NCBI GenBank assembly: GCA_023376005.1 | Contig: CM042160.1 | Location: forward strand, 86,962,016 to 87,026,015 | Reading direction: 5' to 3' | From: Doryteuthis pealeii | Lineage: Eukaryota > Mollusca > Cephalopoda > Myopsida > Loliginidae | Length of the DNA stretch: 64,000 nucleotides | In this document: positions 32,772 to 44,595 of the stretch, piece after piece | How the letters are laid out: the number at the start of each line of letters is the position of its first letter | How positions within the stretch are numbered: position 1 is the first letter of the stretch | Made by a program: the position numbers and the translations under genes | Notes under the pieces: model-generated | Database searches by the model: none | Told to the model about the DNA's origin: nothing | Seen by the model: only the letters and a program-made list of their open reading frames with translations

Positions 32772-33250
32772 TATAATCGAGGTGTCACATGTCAGGGTAT
32801 ACCAGTTATAAGATGTAAGGTTCTTATATTAAAGTTGGAAGGGTTAGAGTAACCTTCCAGCATGGGTACATGTGTGTACATAAAATATTCAAACAAGGTT
32901 GTAAGATAATAACAGACTTTATTCTGTGAGCGACGGAGAAAATAGATCCAAGGCATATATATAAACAAAACAAATACATAAAGGAATTATGGAGGAAATA
33001 GGTGTAGGAATTGCATTGTAAGGAATGTCACTTACTGGTGGCTGGCTGGGGGGCTAAGCTCCCCACTCAATGAATATAGACAACACGCGTTTATGCCATG
33101 TGTATTGTTGCTGGCCTGAGAGTAAAGAGAAAGAATTCAGAATTCCCGACTTCTGGCCAAATACTAACACCACCTATTAGTGAACCTGCAGCAAGGGAAG
33201 ATAATCCTATGGACTTATGTCCACCCAGAATTACCATTTTACTGACCAAA
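32772..33250. other. Unclassified segment, possibly retroelement-derived
   Basis: Has an AATAACAGACTTTATTCTGT stretch (32908-32927), a higher-GC part, and a 61-codon plus frame (33098-33283) with no motif that I know. A solo LTR read on the minus strand is possible but ends are not defined. Confidence 0.3.
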
Positions 33251-33254
33251 CACT

Positions 33255-33729
33255 ATCAAAAAAACACACTCCGAGCGGTGTAAAAATGAATCTTTGATAG
33301 ATATTGCCTGAGGTGGGTGGAAGTTAAAAAATCAATTTTAGCCAGTTTCTAAGATGAGTAAAATCATCAAATTTATAAAAGGAGTAAAAAAAAAAAAAAA
33401 AAATAAATAAATAAAACAATTAGAAATGGAAACTTAGTTGTCTCCCTCAAATAAAATGTTGCATGCATCTATTAATTAATAATTAGATAATTATTTTGAA
33501 TATTTTACATATAAATTTTACACAAAATCGGTCGTGTTTATTTATTTGTAAACTTTTTAGTTAACCTCTTCTTACTGAAAAAAGGGCGAGCGTAAAAAAA
33601 ATAATTTTAAAAAACTGATGACAGGGTTGTTCTTTATTCTATGTATTGACGATTTTTGGTATTGTTACATAAGCAGTGACATAGTTTTGGTTACAGATAA
33701 ATTAAGACCAAATCTCCATTATTAATAGA
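33255..33729 (-). mobile_element. Helitron-like element, second family, copy 2
   Basis: The minus strand begins TC at 33729 (TCTATTAATAATGGAGATTT). Near the 3' end is a hairpin remnant, ACACCGCTCGGAGTGTGT. The terminal CTAG is lost. The other copy is 31890-32347. Confidence 0.6.
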
Positions 33730-33889
33730 TTATAAGGTTTCTTTGCAATTTTTGCTGTTATGTGTCAGTAGCGGAGATTTTATTTTATTACTACTCAGAT
33801 CTTAAGATAATCAAATGTTTTAAATATCTAGCTTTTTTACTCACTACATTTGTCACAAAAGAAATATACCTACAAAAATTGTATCCTAG

Positions 33890-34070
33890 GTATGGTGTTA
33901 AACTGCATCTAATGTTGACGTTCCAATTTTGGAGCTCTGGGTAGTGTGGAGTACTCCTTCATCGCCATTACTCCCAGGTACACTCTGACCCATAGTGGTA
34001 GTACCTGTTAGGATCCAATGTATAGGTTAAATAGATTTTTAAAAATTGTGTTTAAAAAAAAATTGAATAT
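33890..34070 (+). repeat. SINE family C, 3' fragment
   Basis: GTGTTAAACTGCATCTAATG to TTAGGATCCAATGTATAGGT. Confidence 0.75.
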
Positions 34071-34119
34071 CCATTTAGAAAAAATAAAAAACAAAGGAAT
34101 AGGTGAACTATCTGAATAT

Positions 34120-34407
34120 TATCAATGTAAGCGCGTGTTGTAATGATTAGAATAGTAGGAAATGGACTCGTCAACGCAAGTTCAATTCCTGGACAAAGCT
34201 GTTTGCATTTCACATGGCACTAATACCCTTGGGAAAGGTATGAATCCAATTCTCCCTCCAGCTATGGGTAAATAGCAGGGCAGACTGGGCTCTTTAACCA
34301 TAGCTAGATAACCAGTCTAGAAGAAGAACTCTGAATTCAAACCTGTTAAACTCCACTTAAGAAATTAACCTTGTGTTGCATCCTACTCATGCAGAGAAGT
34401 TGGTAAA
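34120..34407 (+). repeat. SINE family A
   Basis: GCGTGTTGTAATGATTAGAA head, AAGTTCAATTCC, full body, then (TA)n tail 34408-34432. Confidence 0.85.
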
Positions 34408-34434
34408 TATATATATAGATATATATATATATAT

Positions 34435-34930
34435 TGTCAAACCATTCTTCCTTTCTTCGAAGATTGAGCTTTTTTTCTTTCCATTTGTCACAAAAGAAAT
34501 TATCATCATCATTTTGCATTGACAGCATGGATGTCTGTGACAATCTCTTGCCAGCCATCTCTGACAGTTATTACCTCCAGGAGGTCCTCTGTACAGCATC
34601 CGGAATCTGCACAGAACTTGCTGTATGTCCTTAGTAACCCACATTGGTGTGCCCATGTGCAGGTTTCCATGAGAGAACATCACTTATAAGTTTGTCTTTG
34701 CTTCTTCGGCAGTGTTCAGTATGTCTTGTTCATCTTACTCGAACGGTTTGTGTGATAGTGGCCATATAGCTTGCTTTCTTGATGGGATGCTGCTTCCACA
34801 ATTTGTTTCAGACTACACGCAGCATTCTTCTGCAACTCCCATCTAGCTTTTTCTGTTAGGGTCCATTTAGTGCAGCTGTACAGTAGCAATGATACAACTA
34901 TGGCTTGGAAGAATTGTCACTTTAACTTAT
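34435..34930 (-). pseudogene. LINE ORF2 C-terminal fragment (type 2)
   Basis: Minus-strand frames, with breaks, read LYSCTKWTLTEKARWELQKN, then LYGHYHTN, then FCADSGCCTEDLLEVITVRD. This order resembles the C-terminal end of RTE/Jockey-type non-LTR polyproteins. Several stops and frameshifts; dead. Related fragments at 36483-36830 (+) and 51985-52110 (-). Confidence 0.7.
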
Positions 34931-34998
34931 CAGTGAGATGAATTTAAAAAATATATTCATATATTGTTTAGCAATAACTTTCATGAGTTTCTCTCGAT

Positions 34999-35749
34999 CA
35001 GTGGTTCTCAACTGGGATCCACTAGGTGTCAATGCAACATTACTGGGGATCCCGTCACAAAATAAATACTGGATTGGGGGTCCACAGTGACATTTTAGTG
35101 GTCCATAGAACAATTCTACTTCAGAAAAATTATTATTATTCAGAATTGAATTATAAAGTGATGAGATATTGCATACAAAATTCAAAGATGGGAAGGATAA
35201 TATATGGAAAACAAATGACACTACTAAAAAGTACCCACTTCACTGGATAAAGCACAGATCTCCGTTATAGCTTTTCTATAATCTTACCTAGTTGAATCGG
35301 GATTTAATCATGTTTTTCACCTTTTATCAAAAACTTGTAATAGACTTGACATTTTGAAAAAGGGTGATCTTTGACTATCATTGACCTCAATGGAGCCAAA
35401 TATACAAAAACTCCCTGAACAGCATCAACCACGGGGATCTCATTGAATTAATATGCATTTTTTTCTTAATTACTCAGGCTTATCTTAAAATGGTTTATTA
35501 TGAATTATTTACTAGTGTACATGAAGGCTCTAGAGAATTTAATTGTTAAATATGTTTATTTGCAATAAATTAGTATTCCTTCAAAATAAAACATAATCTT
35601 TTACTATTTCTTTAATTCTCGATACAATTCCTTTACTTTTTTATTCATGAAAAATATAAAGAGGATGGCTAAAAAAATTAAGAGGAAAAGGAATTCATGA
35701 GTTTTTTTTAATTCATGGACTCCTTTTCCTCTTAATTTGAAAACCACAA
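34999..35749. mobile_element. hAT-like element remnant
   Basis: The left end CAGTGGTTCTCAA is typical of hAT terminal repeats, and the right end TTGAAAACCACAA is its decayed inverse. The flanking octamers CTCTCGAT (34991-34998) and TTCTTGAT (35750-35757) match at 6 of 8. An inner hairpin (35677-35702 with 35711-35737) lies near the right end. No transposase frame. Confidence 0.55.
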
Positions 35750-36482
35750 TTCTTGATCAATTTTTAAATGTTTCTTTGATTTTTAAAAAAATCTATTTAT
35801 TTTTCTTGATTATAGCAAAATAATGTATTTTTAAAAACTTTATTTTTTTTAGTGTATAAGCAATATTAGAATGAATAGTTGAATATATGAATATTGTCAA
35901 ACTATTTTCCCTTTTTTTCATCTCCTTTTCCCCTTTTGATTATTTCTGTATTGTTGTCTAATAATTCATCTAATGAACATACATGAAACGAAAAGGTACA
36001 CATACAAAAATGATTTTTTATTCATTAGAGTTTAGTAACACAAACAAATCCCAAATATGCATCTATTGATGTGAAATATATTGAACATTTTTCATTTGAA
36101 AAACATCCAAAAATTTACTGAATAAATAATTAAAACTGGATGAATTATTGTTGAATACTGGAATATAGGATGTTTTGGTATACTAATATATCCAAATAAG
36201 AGTTTGCACTAACAATAAAGTACTTCACCATAGAGTGCTAAAAATTGAGGTCTTAAGTAGACGGTTATTGTAATGATCTGCCAACTGCTCTAAACAGCAG
36301 TACACAAGTAGTCTTGAACCAGTTCATTTACTCTCTTAGAAAAGGTAAGATAGGCTAGTCCACAACAATTATAAACTTTTGTGATCTTTAGAAAGATATG
36401 TGTTCCTAGTATTATGCAGTCAATAAAAAAAGTTAAAGTCAGAAGAACTTTTAAAATAATTTACTAAGCGGATATACTTCAT
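35750..36482. other. No feature seen
   Basis: AT-rich DNA; no gene, RNA or known repeat. Confidence 0.4.
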
Positions 36483-36830
36483 TTGAAAACTAACGTAGAA
36501 AACATAACAATCTTGGAAGCAGCACCCCACAAAAAAGTAGCTGTATGGCCAATTGCTTCATATCACACAAACCATCCAAGTCAGATAAACAAGATATGTT
36601 GGACACTGCTGGAGAACCAGGGACAGATTCATAAGTGGCATTCTCCTGTGGACACCTACACATAGACACACTAGTGTAGGTCAACTAGCAAAAACCTACA
36701 TTAATCAGCTTTGTGTGAATTCTGGATGCTGTGCGGAGGAACTGCCAGGGGCAATGACTGATAGGGCTGGTTGACGAGAGAGAGAGAGAGTCATGGGTAT
36801 CCATGCTGTTAGTCTGACCTGATGATAATG
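36483..36830 (+). pseudogene. LINE ORF2 C-terminal fragment (type 2)
   Basis: The plus-strand frame reads ICWTLLENQGQIHKWHSPVD, then after a stop HTSVGQLAKTYINQLCVNSG and CCAEELPGAMTD. Same family as 34435-34930. A short (GA)n lies inside at 36777-36790. Confidence 0.7.
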
Positions 36831-37319
36831 ATGATACCTAATAAAGAGCAAAATGTATATGCATTGTGTATCTCAGTTATTAAACTGTTACACTGATTCT
36901 CACTGCTACTAAGTAAGTGGGGGCTACTGGACTCTAACTTATCTTGGGAAGGGAAATCTATAATTCAATCAATACCAAAATATAATCTCAAAATAGCTCG
37001 GAAAGTGAAAAAGAACATAAACCCGTGATTAATTGTAGCTCACACTTTCAATGTACGACTTTTCATCAAAACAACATTTTATTGAGCAACTTTTCATTGA
37101 AATAGCATTTTTATGTAAATGACTTTTTATAGAAGGACTTTAAATATAGAATAATTCAATCATTTTAAATAGTGAATAATTCTAAATATCAAATGAATTT
37201 TTAAGTTGTGTCATTGCTTTTTAAATTAAAATTTTTAAATGAAAATTATATTTTTAAAATTATCCTATAATTAAAATTATTCAGTGTTTTAATTTTTTTT
37301 TCTCTATTTGAATCTATTG
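36831..37319. other. AT-rich with weak tandem structure
   Basis: 37050-37145 contains loosely repeated units around GACTTTTCATCAAA / AACTTTTCATTGAA. No gene. Confidence 0.45.
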
Positions 37320-37500
37320 TACAAGGGTGGGCTGAAAAGTTAATAGGCTGAAGTCATATCTGCTGTTGATTACTTTTTTAACCAATGGAATCCAAGCATT
37401 GCAACACTGATGGAAGAACTGTGAATTGCAAAGGGAACCATGTTGAAAAATAAATCTCATTTGGTCAAATTGAAATTAGATTATTGAAATAAAGAGCTAA
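37320..37500 (+). pseudogene. mariner 3' and terminal-repeat remnant
   Basis: AGGGTGGGCTGAAAAGTTAA resembles a mariner terminal repeat. The frame TGGAAGAACTGTGAATTGCA (WKNCELQ...) resembles the last residues of mariner transposases. Strongly deleted. Confidence 0.5.
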
Positions 37501-37529
37501 ATGAATTTTTGTGTTAAAAAAAAGGAAAT

Positions 37530-37757
37530 TTAACTCTTTGACTACTTTAAACTGCTCACAGTGGCTCACCCACTACTGTGATCCTACCATTAGCAGCTGC
37601 CAGTAGCTCTCCAATTATAATGAACAAAAAAAGAGCTTCTGACAGGTGCTAATACTAGAACTTTATTTGAATAATATGAGTTCTGAGGTGAATAGATAGT
37701 GAACTTTGAAATATACAAGTAAAAAATACCAGTAAAATTTGGTATGCAAAGAGTTAA
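37530..37757. mobile_element. piggyBac-like MITE, copy 2
   Basis: A 220-bp element (37534-37753) with TTAA on both sides and ends CTCTTTGACTAC and GGTATGCAAAGAG. Interior shares GAACTGCTCACAGTGGCTC-like sequence with copy 1 at 18065-18310. Confidence 0.65.
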
Positions 37758-37814
37758 AACAGTAGATAAGTTATTCTCAGGTACTCCAGTTCCAGTTTAT
37801 CCCTTGTCTTATTA

Positions 37815-38010
37815 AAGGGAATCCCTCGGTTTAGTGACTAATATGCTGGACTGCAATATTGTAGTAAGCGAGTTTGAATTCCAGTTGCACTATTATATTC
37901 ACTTTTGGACAAATACCCTTGGGAAAGGTATGAACACCCTCCCTCCTCCACAGATATGGGTTAAACAGTACCACTACTGTTCTTCTCCAAGGATGGCTTT
38001 GGCATTAACA
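37815..38010 (+). repeat. SINE family D
   Basis: TTTAGTGACTAATATGCTGG head, GCGAGTTTGAATTCC B-box-like region, body CTTGGGAAAGGTATGAACAC. Other copies at 44455 and 44905. Confidence 0.65.
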
Positions 38011-38233
38011 GCAACCCTGATCACCTTTCTGGTTTCCATGTGTCTAACACACATGGGCAGGCCTACAAAGTCAGAAAACAGCATTATTCCCATGACTCCC
38101 AGAAACATTTTTTCACACTCAGTTGCTGAAGCATGGAACAAAATACCTGCATCAGTTGTTAGCTGTAAAGACACTGCATCCTTCAAAACCACCATGCTTC
38201 CTGAAATTTACTTACACTCTATTTGATATCCTT

Positions 38234-38292
<59 letters not shown>

Positions 38293-38338
38293 AATATATA
38301 TATATATGTGTGTGTGTGTGTATGTATGTGTGTGTGTG

Positions 38339-38378
<40 letters not shown>

Positions 38379-38490
38379 CATGACTCATACACTGTTCATT
38401 TTTCTGATATTTGTACATTATTCTATGTACTATACATGCACCTTTGATGGGTTTTGGTGTATTTTTGCACACTGTACACAATAATTTTAT
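38011..38490 (+). pseudogene. LINE ORF2 end and 3' UTR (type 3), copy 1
   Basis: Frame: SVAEAWNKIPASVVSCKDTA then SFKTTMLPEI, a common ending of non-LTR polyproteins. A (TA)n/(TG)n tract (38238-38370) expanded inside the 3' UTR. The end TGTACACAATAATTTTATTA is shared with four other copies. Confidence 0.75.
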
Positions 38491-38499
38491 TATTTTTTA

Positions 38500-38565
38500 T
38501 TTTATAACCCACAAAGGTTGATATGTCATTAAACAAAAAAACAAAAAAAAAAAAAACAACCCCAA
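38500..38565 (+). repeat. SINE family C tail fragment
   Basis: CAAAGGTTGATATGTCATTA and an A-rich tail. Confidence 0.65.
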
Positions 38566-38959
38566 ACCTTGTCCTATTAGAGTGTTAGGATGCCACACTG
38601 AATAATTCACCTTCGTGGTATTTATTTAGACACTGGGAGTTACTTGGTGGTGTCCATCTCCTCTCCAGGTTACATGTAATAGGTTATCATGGATTATATG
38701 GTACCAACAGTAAGTATTAACTTGTGATTTATCAGGAATTGAACCTGAGACCTTCTTATAACAAATTGTAGGTTGGTTTAATTTAAATAAGACTATTTCA
38801 GCCAATCAGAAGCAGGCTTTGGATTGTAGCAGACACTACTTAAGACACACACAAATTTAGTCAGTGTTAAAAAGTCATTTGCCTGGGGAAGTGCTGACAC
38901 GCTGTTGAGTAAACTGTGTCAGTGTGAAGTTAACAGCAAGGATTGATTGATTTCAACCG
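38566..38959. other. Unassigned; possible minus-strand tRNA-like head
   Basis: GGAATTGAACCTGAGACC at 38736-38753 looks like an inverted B-box. The sequence otherwise matches no family in the window. Confidence 0.35.
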
Positions 38960-39245
38960 CATGTTAACTCATCTAGGGTTATTTTATGCCTAAAGGTTAG
39001 GGAATCCCATTCATTGAACATTCATGTTTACATTTTTTGTTTATTTTTTATTTATTTTTGCCACATGGTCCTATCAAATATGAATTATTTTTAAGTGTCT
39101 ATTTGACCCATAGATGGAACCCTACCAAGTACTACCACTCCGGATAAGAGTAGACTTGGGAATAATGGCAATGAAGGGATACTCCACACTCCCCAGAGCT
39201 GGAGCCTCATTATCAGATGCAGTTTAATGTCATACCCGGGATACT
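38960..39245 (-). repeat. SINE family C
   Basis: Minus copy with ACCCATAGATGGAACCCTAC and GTACTACCACTCCGG. Belongs to the same long subfamily as 7330-7630 (shares the complement of TTCCCTAACC). Confidence 0.75.
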
Positions 39246-39649
39246 CCTTTTTTTTTTTTTGAGGGGGAAGGTTTTGCCCCTCTAAGGCAACACAGTTAGC
39301 ATATTCTAAGCTCCACCAACAAAGTGACCAGCTACATGGAACAATCCCTGACCTGGCCTATATTTTGAAGTACTAATGATGCATAATTAGGATTTTAAAA
39401 TTTACTTGGTATTATTTGCTGACTATTCATTTCTATGCTATTTACACGCTTAAAGATTTGAATAAAGAGTAGCAAAGGCATTCAAAACATTAGAAATATG
39501 CTGAACATAAAGAAGATATCATTTTTTTTTATTATCAATAGGTTCTCCTTAACTTTTACATGTGCACTCAATACTCAGGAACTGAGTTAACTCATTTTTG
39601 ATAGTCGGATACTTTTTGGAATTCTCTACATTTCATATGACCTAGTGCG
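39246..39649. other. No feature seen
   Basis: Contains a T-run (39249-39260) and otherwise unassigned AT-rich DNA. Confidence 0.4.
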
Positions 39650-39895
39650 TATTTACCAACCCCTCTGCATGAGTAGGATGAGACACAAGGTCAATTATTT
39701 AAGTGGAGTTTAATAGGTTTGAATTCAGAGTTTTCTTTCTTCTAGACCAATTGCCATACCAAGGTTAAAGAACCCAGTCTGCTGATGGGAGAATTGTTGA
39801 ATGTATACCTTTCCCAAGGTATTAGAACTATGTGAAATGCAAACAGCCTTGTCCAGGATTTGAACTTAAGTCGCTGTGTCTATGATGATGCATAT
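39650..39895 (-). repeat. SINE family A
   Basis: TTACCAACCCCTCTGCATGA to GTCCAGGATTTGAACTTAAG, with an internal deletion. Confidence 0.8.
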
Positions 39896-39914
39896 GATTA
39901 GTATGTTATATTAT

Positions 39915-40290
39915 GGGGCATATTTCTAACACACGTGGGCATGCCTACAAAGTCAGAAAAAAGCATTGCTCACATGACTTTTGGAAATATTTTTTCAAGC
40001 TCAGAATTGTTGAGGCATGGAAGAAGCTGCTCACGACCATTGTAAGCTGCCGAAACACTGCATCTTTCAAGACCTCCATGCTTCCTGTAGTCCGCCAACA
40101 CCATACCTGATGCCCCTCTCCACCCACATAAGCACACACGCATGCACGTACATGCATATTATTACTGTAAACTGTTCATGTTCCTGACATTAATACATTA
40201 TTCTGTGTACTAGAAATGAGACTTTGATGCGCTGTGATGCACCTAAGGACTGTACACACAATGTCATTATTATTATAACCATTACATGAT
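39915..40290 (+). pseudogene. LINE ORF2 end and 3' UTR (type 3), copy 2
   Basis: Frame: RGHAYKVRKKHCSHDFWKYF, then frameshifted IVEAWKKLLTTIVSCRNTAS. 3' UTR with ACTGTTCATGTTCCTGACAT and the end GTACACACAATGTCATTATT. Confidence 0.75.
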
Positions 40291-40544
40291 GGGTGCCTCC
40301 ATTTCATATGACATAGTATACACATTTTATTTTTTACTAGCCAATAGAAATAAGATATTTGTAAAATCCTAACATAAGGTTGGTTGTAATAACTGATTTG
40401 CATATGATTAGCATTTTACATTATGGGGCATATTTCTAACTTTAGAATTTAATCAACAAGTGAGAGTTAAAGATTATAAACCTGGGGTCTTTTGGGGGTG
40501 GGGCATAATTGCTTCATTAAATATTTATATTCAACTACCAGCCA

Positions 40545-40793
40545 AAGGGCCGGTTTAGCTCAGTCGATAGAGCGTCTGCCTAGGAACCACAAGGTTCCTG
40601 GTTCGATACCAGCCCTCGCCAACTCAGCATATGAGTAGCACAGGGATATGTGTGGTAAGGAGCTGGTGGTAGGTGTAGTGCTCCATCCCAGATGCCAAAA
40701 GCAATCTCCTTGGTCTAGCACTAGTGAAAAGGTGATAGATTTCCTGCTGTCTGGCTGATACCAACTTTTGGCCACCCTGACGGCTTTATTTAC
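40545..40793 (+). repeat. SINE family B
   Basis: GGGCCGGTTTAGCTCAGTCG head, GGTTCGATACCAGCCC, full body. Confidence 0.9.
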
Positions 40794-41039
40794 TTACCAG
40801 CTAATGAATATGGAATCTATTGTTTGAAATGAAGTCTTTGTCCCATGTATTCATTGTCACTTTCCAAATCAATATTTCTTACTTACCCATGGTTAATAGT
40901 AGGACAGACTGGATTCTTTAACCTTTGTATGGAAACCACTCTAGGAGAAGGAAAAATCTGAATACAAACTAGCTGTACTCTACTTAAAAATTGATCTAGT
41001 GCCACATCCTTCCCATGGTGGGAGAGGTTGGGTAGATAC

Positions 41040-41150
41040 ATACTTATCCAGGTTAGAGTGGACCTAGGAGTAATGGCAAGAAAGAGAGGAGTCCACACTT
41101 TCCAGAGCTTTGGATCTGGAGCCTCACCACCAGATACAATTTAGTGTAAT
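41040..41150 (-). repeat. SINE family C fragment
   Basis: AGAGTGGACCTAGGAGTAAT to ACCAGATACAATTTAGTGTA. Confidence 0.7.
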
Positions 41151-41229
41151 TCCAAAGACAGCCATTCCTTACACATAAATAATATAAGACATAAAGATAC
41201 ATAAGCAATTGATGTAAAAACATGTTTTT

Positions 41230-41452
41230 TTTTATCTTTATCCAGTAACTGGGGACACATGGCCCCTCCTGTGTACTGGAAGATAATGATAAATATTGTC
41301 CAATCCTGTCAACAGTCTCCCTTTAGGGGCACTTCTGATTAACTGTGAAGCTACTCCTTTTATTACAGGGGGATAGGTCATGCTTAAAGTAGTGATGTCC
41401 CTCTGGGATTGGACTTTGGGTAAATCTATACCTAGACAAAAAGAATAAGACA
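41230..41452. repeat. Unclassified dispersed repeat, copy 1
   Basis: Shares CCCTCCTGTGTACTGG, AGATAATGA, GGACTTTGGGTAAATCTA and other blocks with 42468-42692. Higher GC than its surroundings. The 71-codon minus frame here is not conserved in the other copy. Confidence 0.75.
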
Positions 41453-41882
41453 TGATGGATTGTTATTTGATTATTTTGGTAGTGAAACCACCTCAAAACA
41501 ATAGACAGACACTTGATCTCGATTATAAGAAGATATACAATTAAATTTTACCACTAAAAACATTTTTAAATCTGTGCTATATTCACAAAAAAATGTAGAG
41601 CAATATTTCAGCTATAAAATAAAATAAAACCGGATAGAAACTCACAATTTGGTCAATCTTCAGTTGAACATGTATCAGCATGTCTAAAGTTTTTTTTCTA
41701 AAAGTACTAACACATGTAAAAGTACTACTAACAATAGTTTGCTCACAAATATATATTTTCAGTTGACTATTCCTATATAATACTAATAAATATGAATAAT
41801 TATACTAAAGTTCGCTAAAAGCATAAGAAATTAGAATAATCATACAAAATTTTAATAAAAGCATAATAAAATGAATAAAAAA

Positions 41883-42125
41883 CGTCAGGGTGGCTTAAAG
41901 TCAGTATCAGCCAATCAGCGAGGGAGTCTATCCCCTTTTCACTAGCACTAGACCAAAGAGATTGTTTTTGTGTCTGAGGTGGAGCGCCACACCTACCAGC
42001 AGCTCCTTACTTTCCCACACAGATCCCTGTGCTAGTCATACACTGAGTTGGCGAGGGCTGGTATTGAACTAGGAACCTTGTGGTTTCTAGCCAAATGACC
42101 TACTGACTGAGTTAACCCTGCCCTT
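41883..42125 (-). repeat. SINE family B
   Basis: GTCAGGGTGGCTTAAAGTCA to CTGAGTTAACCCTG. Confidence 0.9.
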
Positions 42126-42467
42126 AATAAATTGGAATAAGTATGCTAAATTTTTATTAAAGCATCTCCCTTTTATTCTTTTTATTAATGACCACTTTAT
42201 AATTCAGTTTTCCTATTCAATACTAATAATTCACAAGTCTTATATGGCTTTAAGTAAGTATTTCTATCTTATACAAAAGATTTGCATATGGTTTCACATA
42301 TTCTTATCTAATCCTAATCATTTGCAAGCCTTCAAATGTAGTTTACAATCGTTTTAAATAGGTAAATACTTCATACTTAGTTACAATACTGATATTTTAA
42401 GATGTTTATGTAGTTAAAAATTATTGAAATATAATTTGAAACATATCTATTTGACTCATAGATAGGA
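42126..42467. other. No feature seen
   Basis: AT-rich; no gene or known element. Confidence 0.4.
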
Positions 42468-42692
42468 CCATTCCAGTAAAGTGGGGACAGAAGTCATTTT
42501 TATTTTTTCATGTGTGTCCCCCTCCTGTGTACTGGGAAGATAATGAGAAAAAATAACAATCCCCTTTGTGGGGACATCTCAGAATGACCTTGAAGCTCCT
42601 CCTTTTACTACAAGGGGATAGCTACTGTCTAAGGTAGTCCTCCTGGGACTGGACTTTGGGTAAATCTACCCCTAAATAAAAAGGACAAGAAA
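42468..42692. repeat. Unclassified dispersed repeat, copy 2
   Basis: About 75-80 percent like 41230-41452 by eye, same strand. Insertion mechanism unknown. Confidence 0.75.
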
Positions 42693-42967
42693 TGATTAAT
42701 TATTTTTTAAATTTATTTTAGTACTTAAGTAAATTTGATCTTAAGATCAGAGACATTTTGTATAAGGTGGTAAAAGACATCTGACCACCCTGATCAGGAA
42801 TGCTTTCAAAGGTCAGCTGGTCATATTTAGGCTAACATCTAGGTCTCATGGTATGGTAGGATATGACAAAAGCATGGGGCATCAGTAATAATGGATCTAA
42901 GAGACTAGCTTGCAAACCATTATACCAAGATAGGACTATTGCCCACCTTTCTCATGGTATATATACA

Positions 42968-43215
42968 GTATTTAATAGCTCAATCGGTTGAGTGTTCGGC
43001 TAGAAACCACAAGGTTCCAAGTTCGATACTGGCCCTCGCCAACTCAACGTATGAGTAGCACAGGGATCTGTGCGATAAAATAAGGAGCTGATGGTAGGTG
43101 TGGCGCTCCACCTCAGACGCAAAAGCAATCTCCTTGGTCTAGTGCTAGTGAAAAGGGAATAGACTCCCTCGCTGATTGGCTGATACCAACTTTAGGCCAC
43201 CCCAATGACTTTACT
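42968..43215 (+). repeat. SINE family B
   Basis: AATAGCTCAATCGGTTGAGT head, AAGTTCGATACTGGCCC, and CCCCAATGACTTTACTTTTA end. Confidence 0.9.
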
Positions 43216-43586
43216 TTTACTATTTATTCATTTATATCTTAATTAGGATTTTAACTTCACCTTCCTTTTTTTTTTCCAAAAGGTACAAATCTAATATATT
43301 TTAATCAATTGACTTAAAGTTAGCTTTTGATTAAAAAAAAAAACTCTCAGAGCTTTGATTATTTCATAAATATAAATTATATATAATTTCCTATTTTGTT
43401 ATCAATGTTGTCAATTTTCAAAATCGTTTTAGGAGGAGTTAATGATCTTAGATTGTAATTATGATTATAACAAAAATCAAGGGTATATTGATTTTTCTTT
43501 ATTTCTTTCTATGAATATTCTATAAGTTTTAAACAGAAATGATTTTATCCTTGTATGTATTTATGAGATGAGGCTTGATATGTATA

Positions 43587-44106
43587 ATTTTGATATTTTG
43601 GACTGTTGTCTTCATCTTTATTTTGTATAAACACAATGTTCAGGCCACAGTAATCTCAGGCTCTGTTCAGTGTTTTTAAAAAATTACTTTAAAATAAGTC
43701 ATCTTCAGACGATTACCCATGAATTCATATGTGGTTTCGGAGCTGAAATCATTATCATTAGTTCAAGGGGGGTCCAACATTAAGGCAATTAGGTAAATGA
43801 TAGCATTCTTTATGATATTTTGAAATTTCTGTTTTAGAATAAGTAACTTCTTCCATTTTATTTTTTCAATATCTACTTGCATTTCTGTCAATAAGTCTGG
43901 TGGCATTTATGCTGCTTAGAACCCCCTTGAATGAGTGGTAATGATTTTAGCTCCCAAACAACGTTTTAATTCATGGGTAATCGTCTGAAGATGACTTATT
44001 TTAAAGTAATTTAAAAAAACACCTGAACAGAGCCCAATGTTACTGTGGCCTTAACATTGTGTTTATACGCAATAAAGATGAGGACAACAGTCCGAAATAT
44101 CAAAAT
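43587..44106. mobile_element. Fold-back element, ~185-bp arms
   Basis: Left arm 43587-43771 and right arm 43921-44106 pair (AAGTCATCTTCAGACGATTA on the left, its complement on the right). Each arm has CTGAAGATGACTTATTTTAA, which recalls the CTGAAGA of the other fold-backs, but no proper GAAA follows. Confidence 0.8.
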
Positions 44107-44151
44107 TGCGTAAATTAATAACTGAAGCTTTTAAACACTTGTCTACTTAAT

Positions 44152-44400
44152 TTTTTATTTTTAAAATTGTTGCAGTTAAAAGGGAGACAAGCTTGTTTTT
44201 TTTTTTGCCTTTAAATTTACTGATTTGTAAAAAGAGAAAATAATGAAATAAAACATAAAAGTCCTTATTTCAATGGGGGAATCCCCATGGCGTAATGGCT
44301 AATGAAATGAAATGTGATATTGTAATGGGTGAGTGATTTCATATTTTATTTTTAAAATTGTTGCAGTTAAAAGGGAGACAAGCTTGATATTTTTGCCTTT
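44152..44400 (+). repeat. ~62-bp direct duplication
   Basis: GTTGCAGTTAAAAGGGAGAC occurs at 44170 and 44358 within near-identical blocks (44152-44216 and 44340-44400). Confidence 0.8.
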
Positions 44401-44454
44401 GAATTAACTATTCTTCAATTGTATTGTTAAAAAAAAAGTCCTTATTTTGAGGGA

Positions 44455-44595
44455 GAGTCCCAATGGCTAATGTGCTGAACTGTGAGATATGGAGATATCA
44501 TAGTAGTGAGTTTGAACTCCAGTCACATTCACTTTCAGATTAATACCAATGGGAAAGGTATATACCCCTTCATCTCTCCAGCTATGAGTTCATGC
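44455..44595 (+). repeat. SINE family D
   Basis: CCCAATGGCTAATGTGCTGA head and GTGAGTTTGAACTCC. Confidence 0.65.

Noticed and set aside
34922..35221. 99-codon minus frame
   Set aside because: Lies within the hAT-like remnant with no motif or splice support.
38212..38484. Overlapping plus and minus frames with Cys-Val and Thr-His runs
   Set aside because: Translations of (TG)n and (TA)n inside a LINE 3' UTR.
43587..44106. Hammerhead motif in the CTGAAGATGACTTATT fold-back
   Set aside because: CUGAAGA is present but no correctly placed stem II and GAAA follow it. GAAA lies upstream in a permuted order without a closed stem I.
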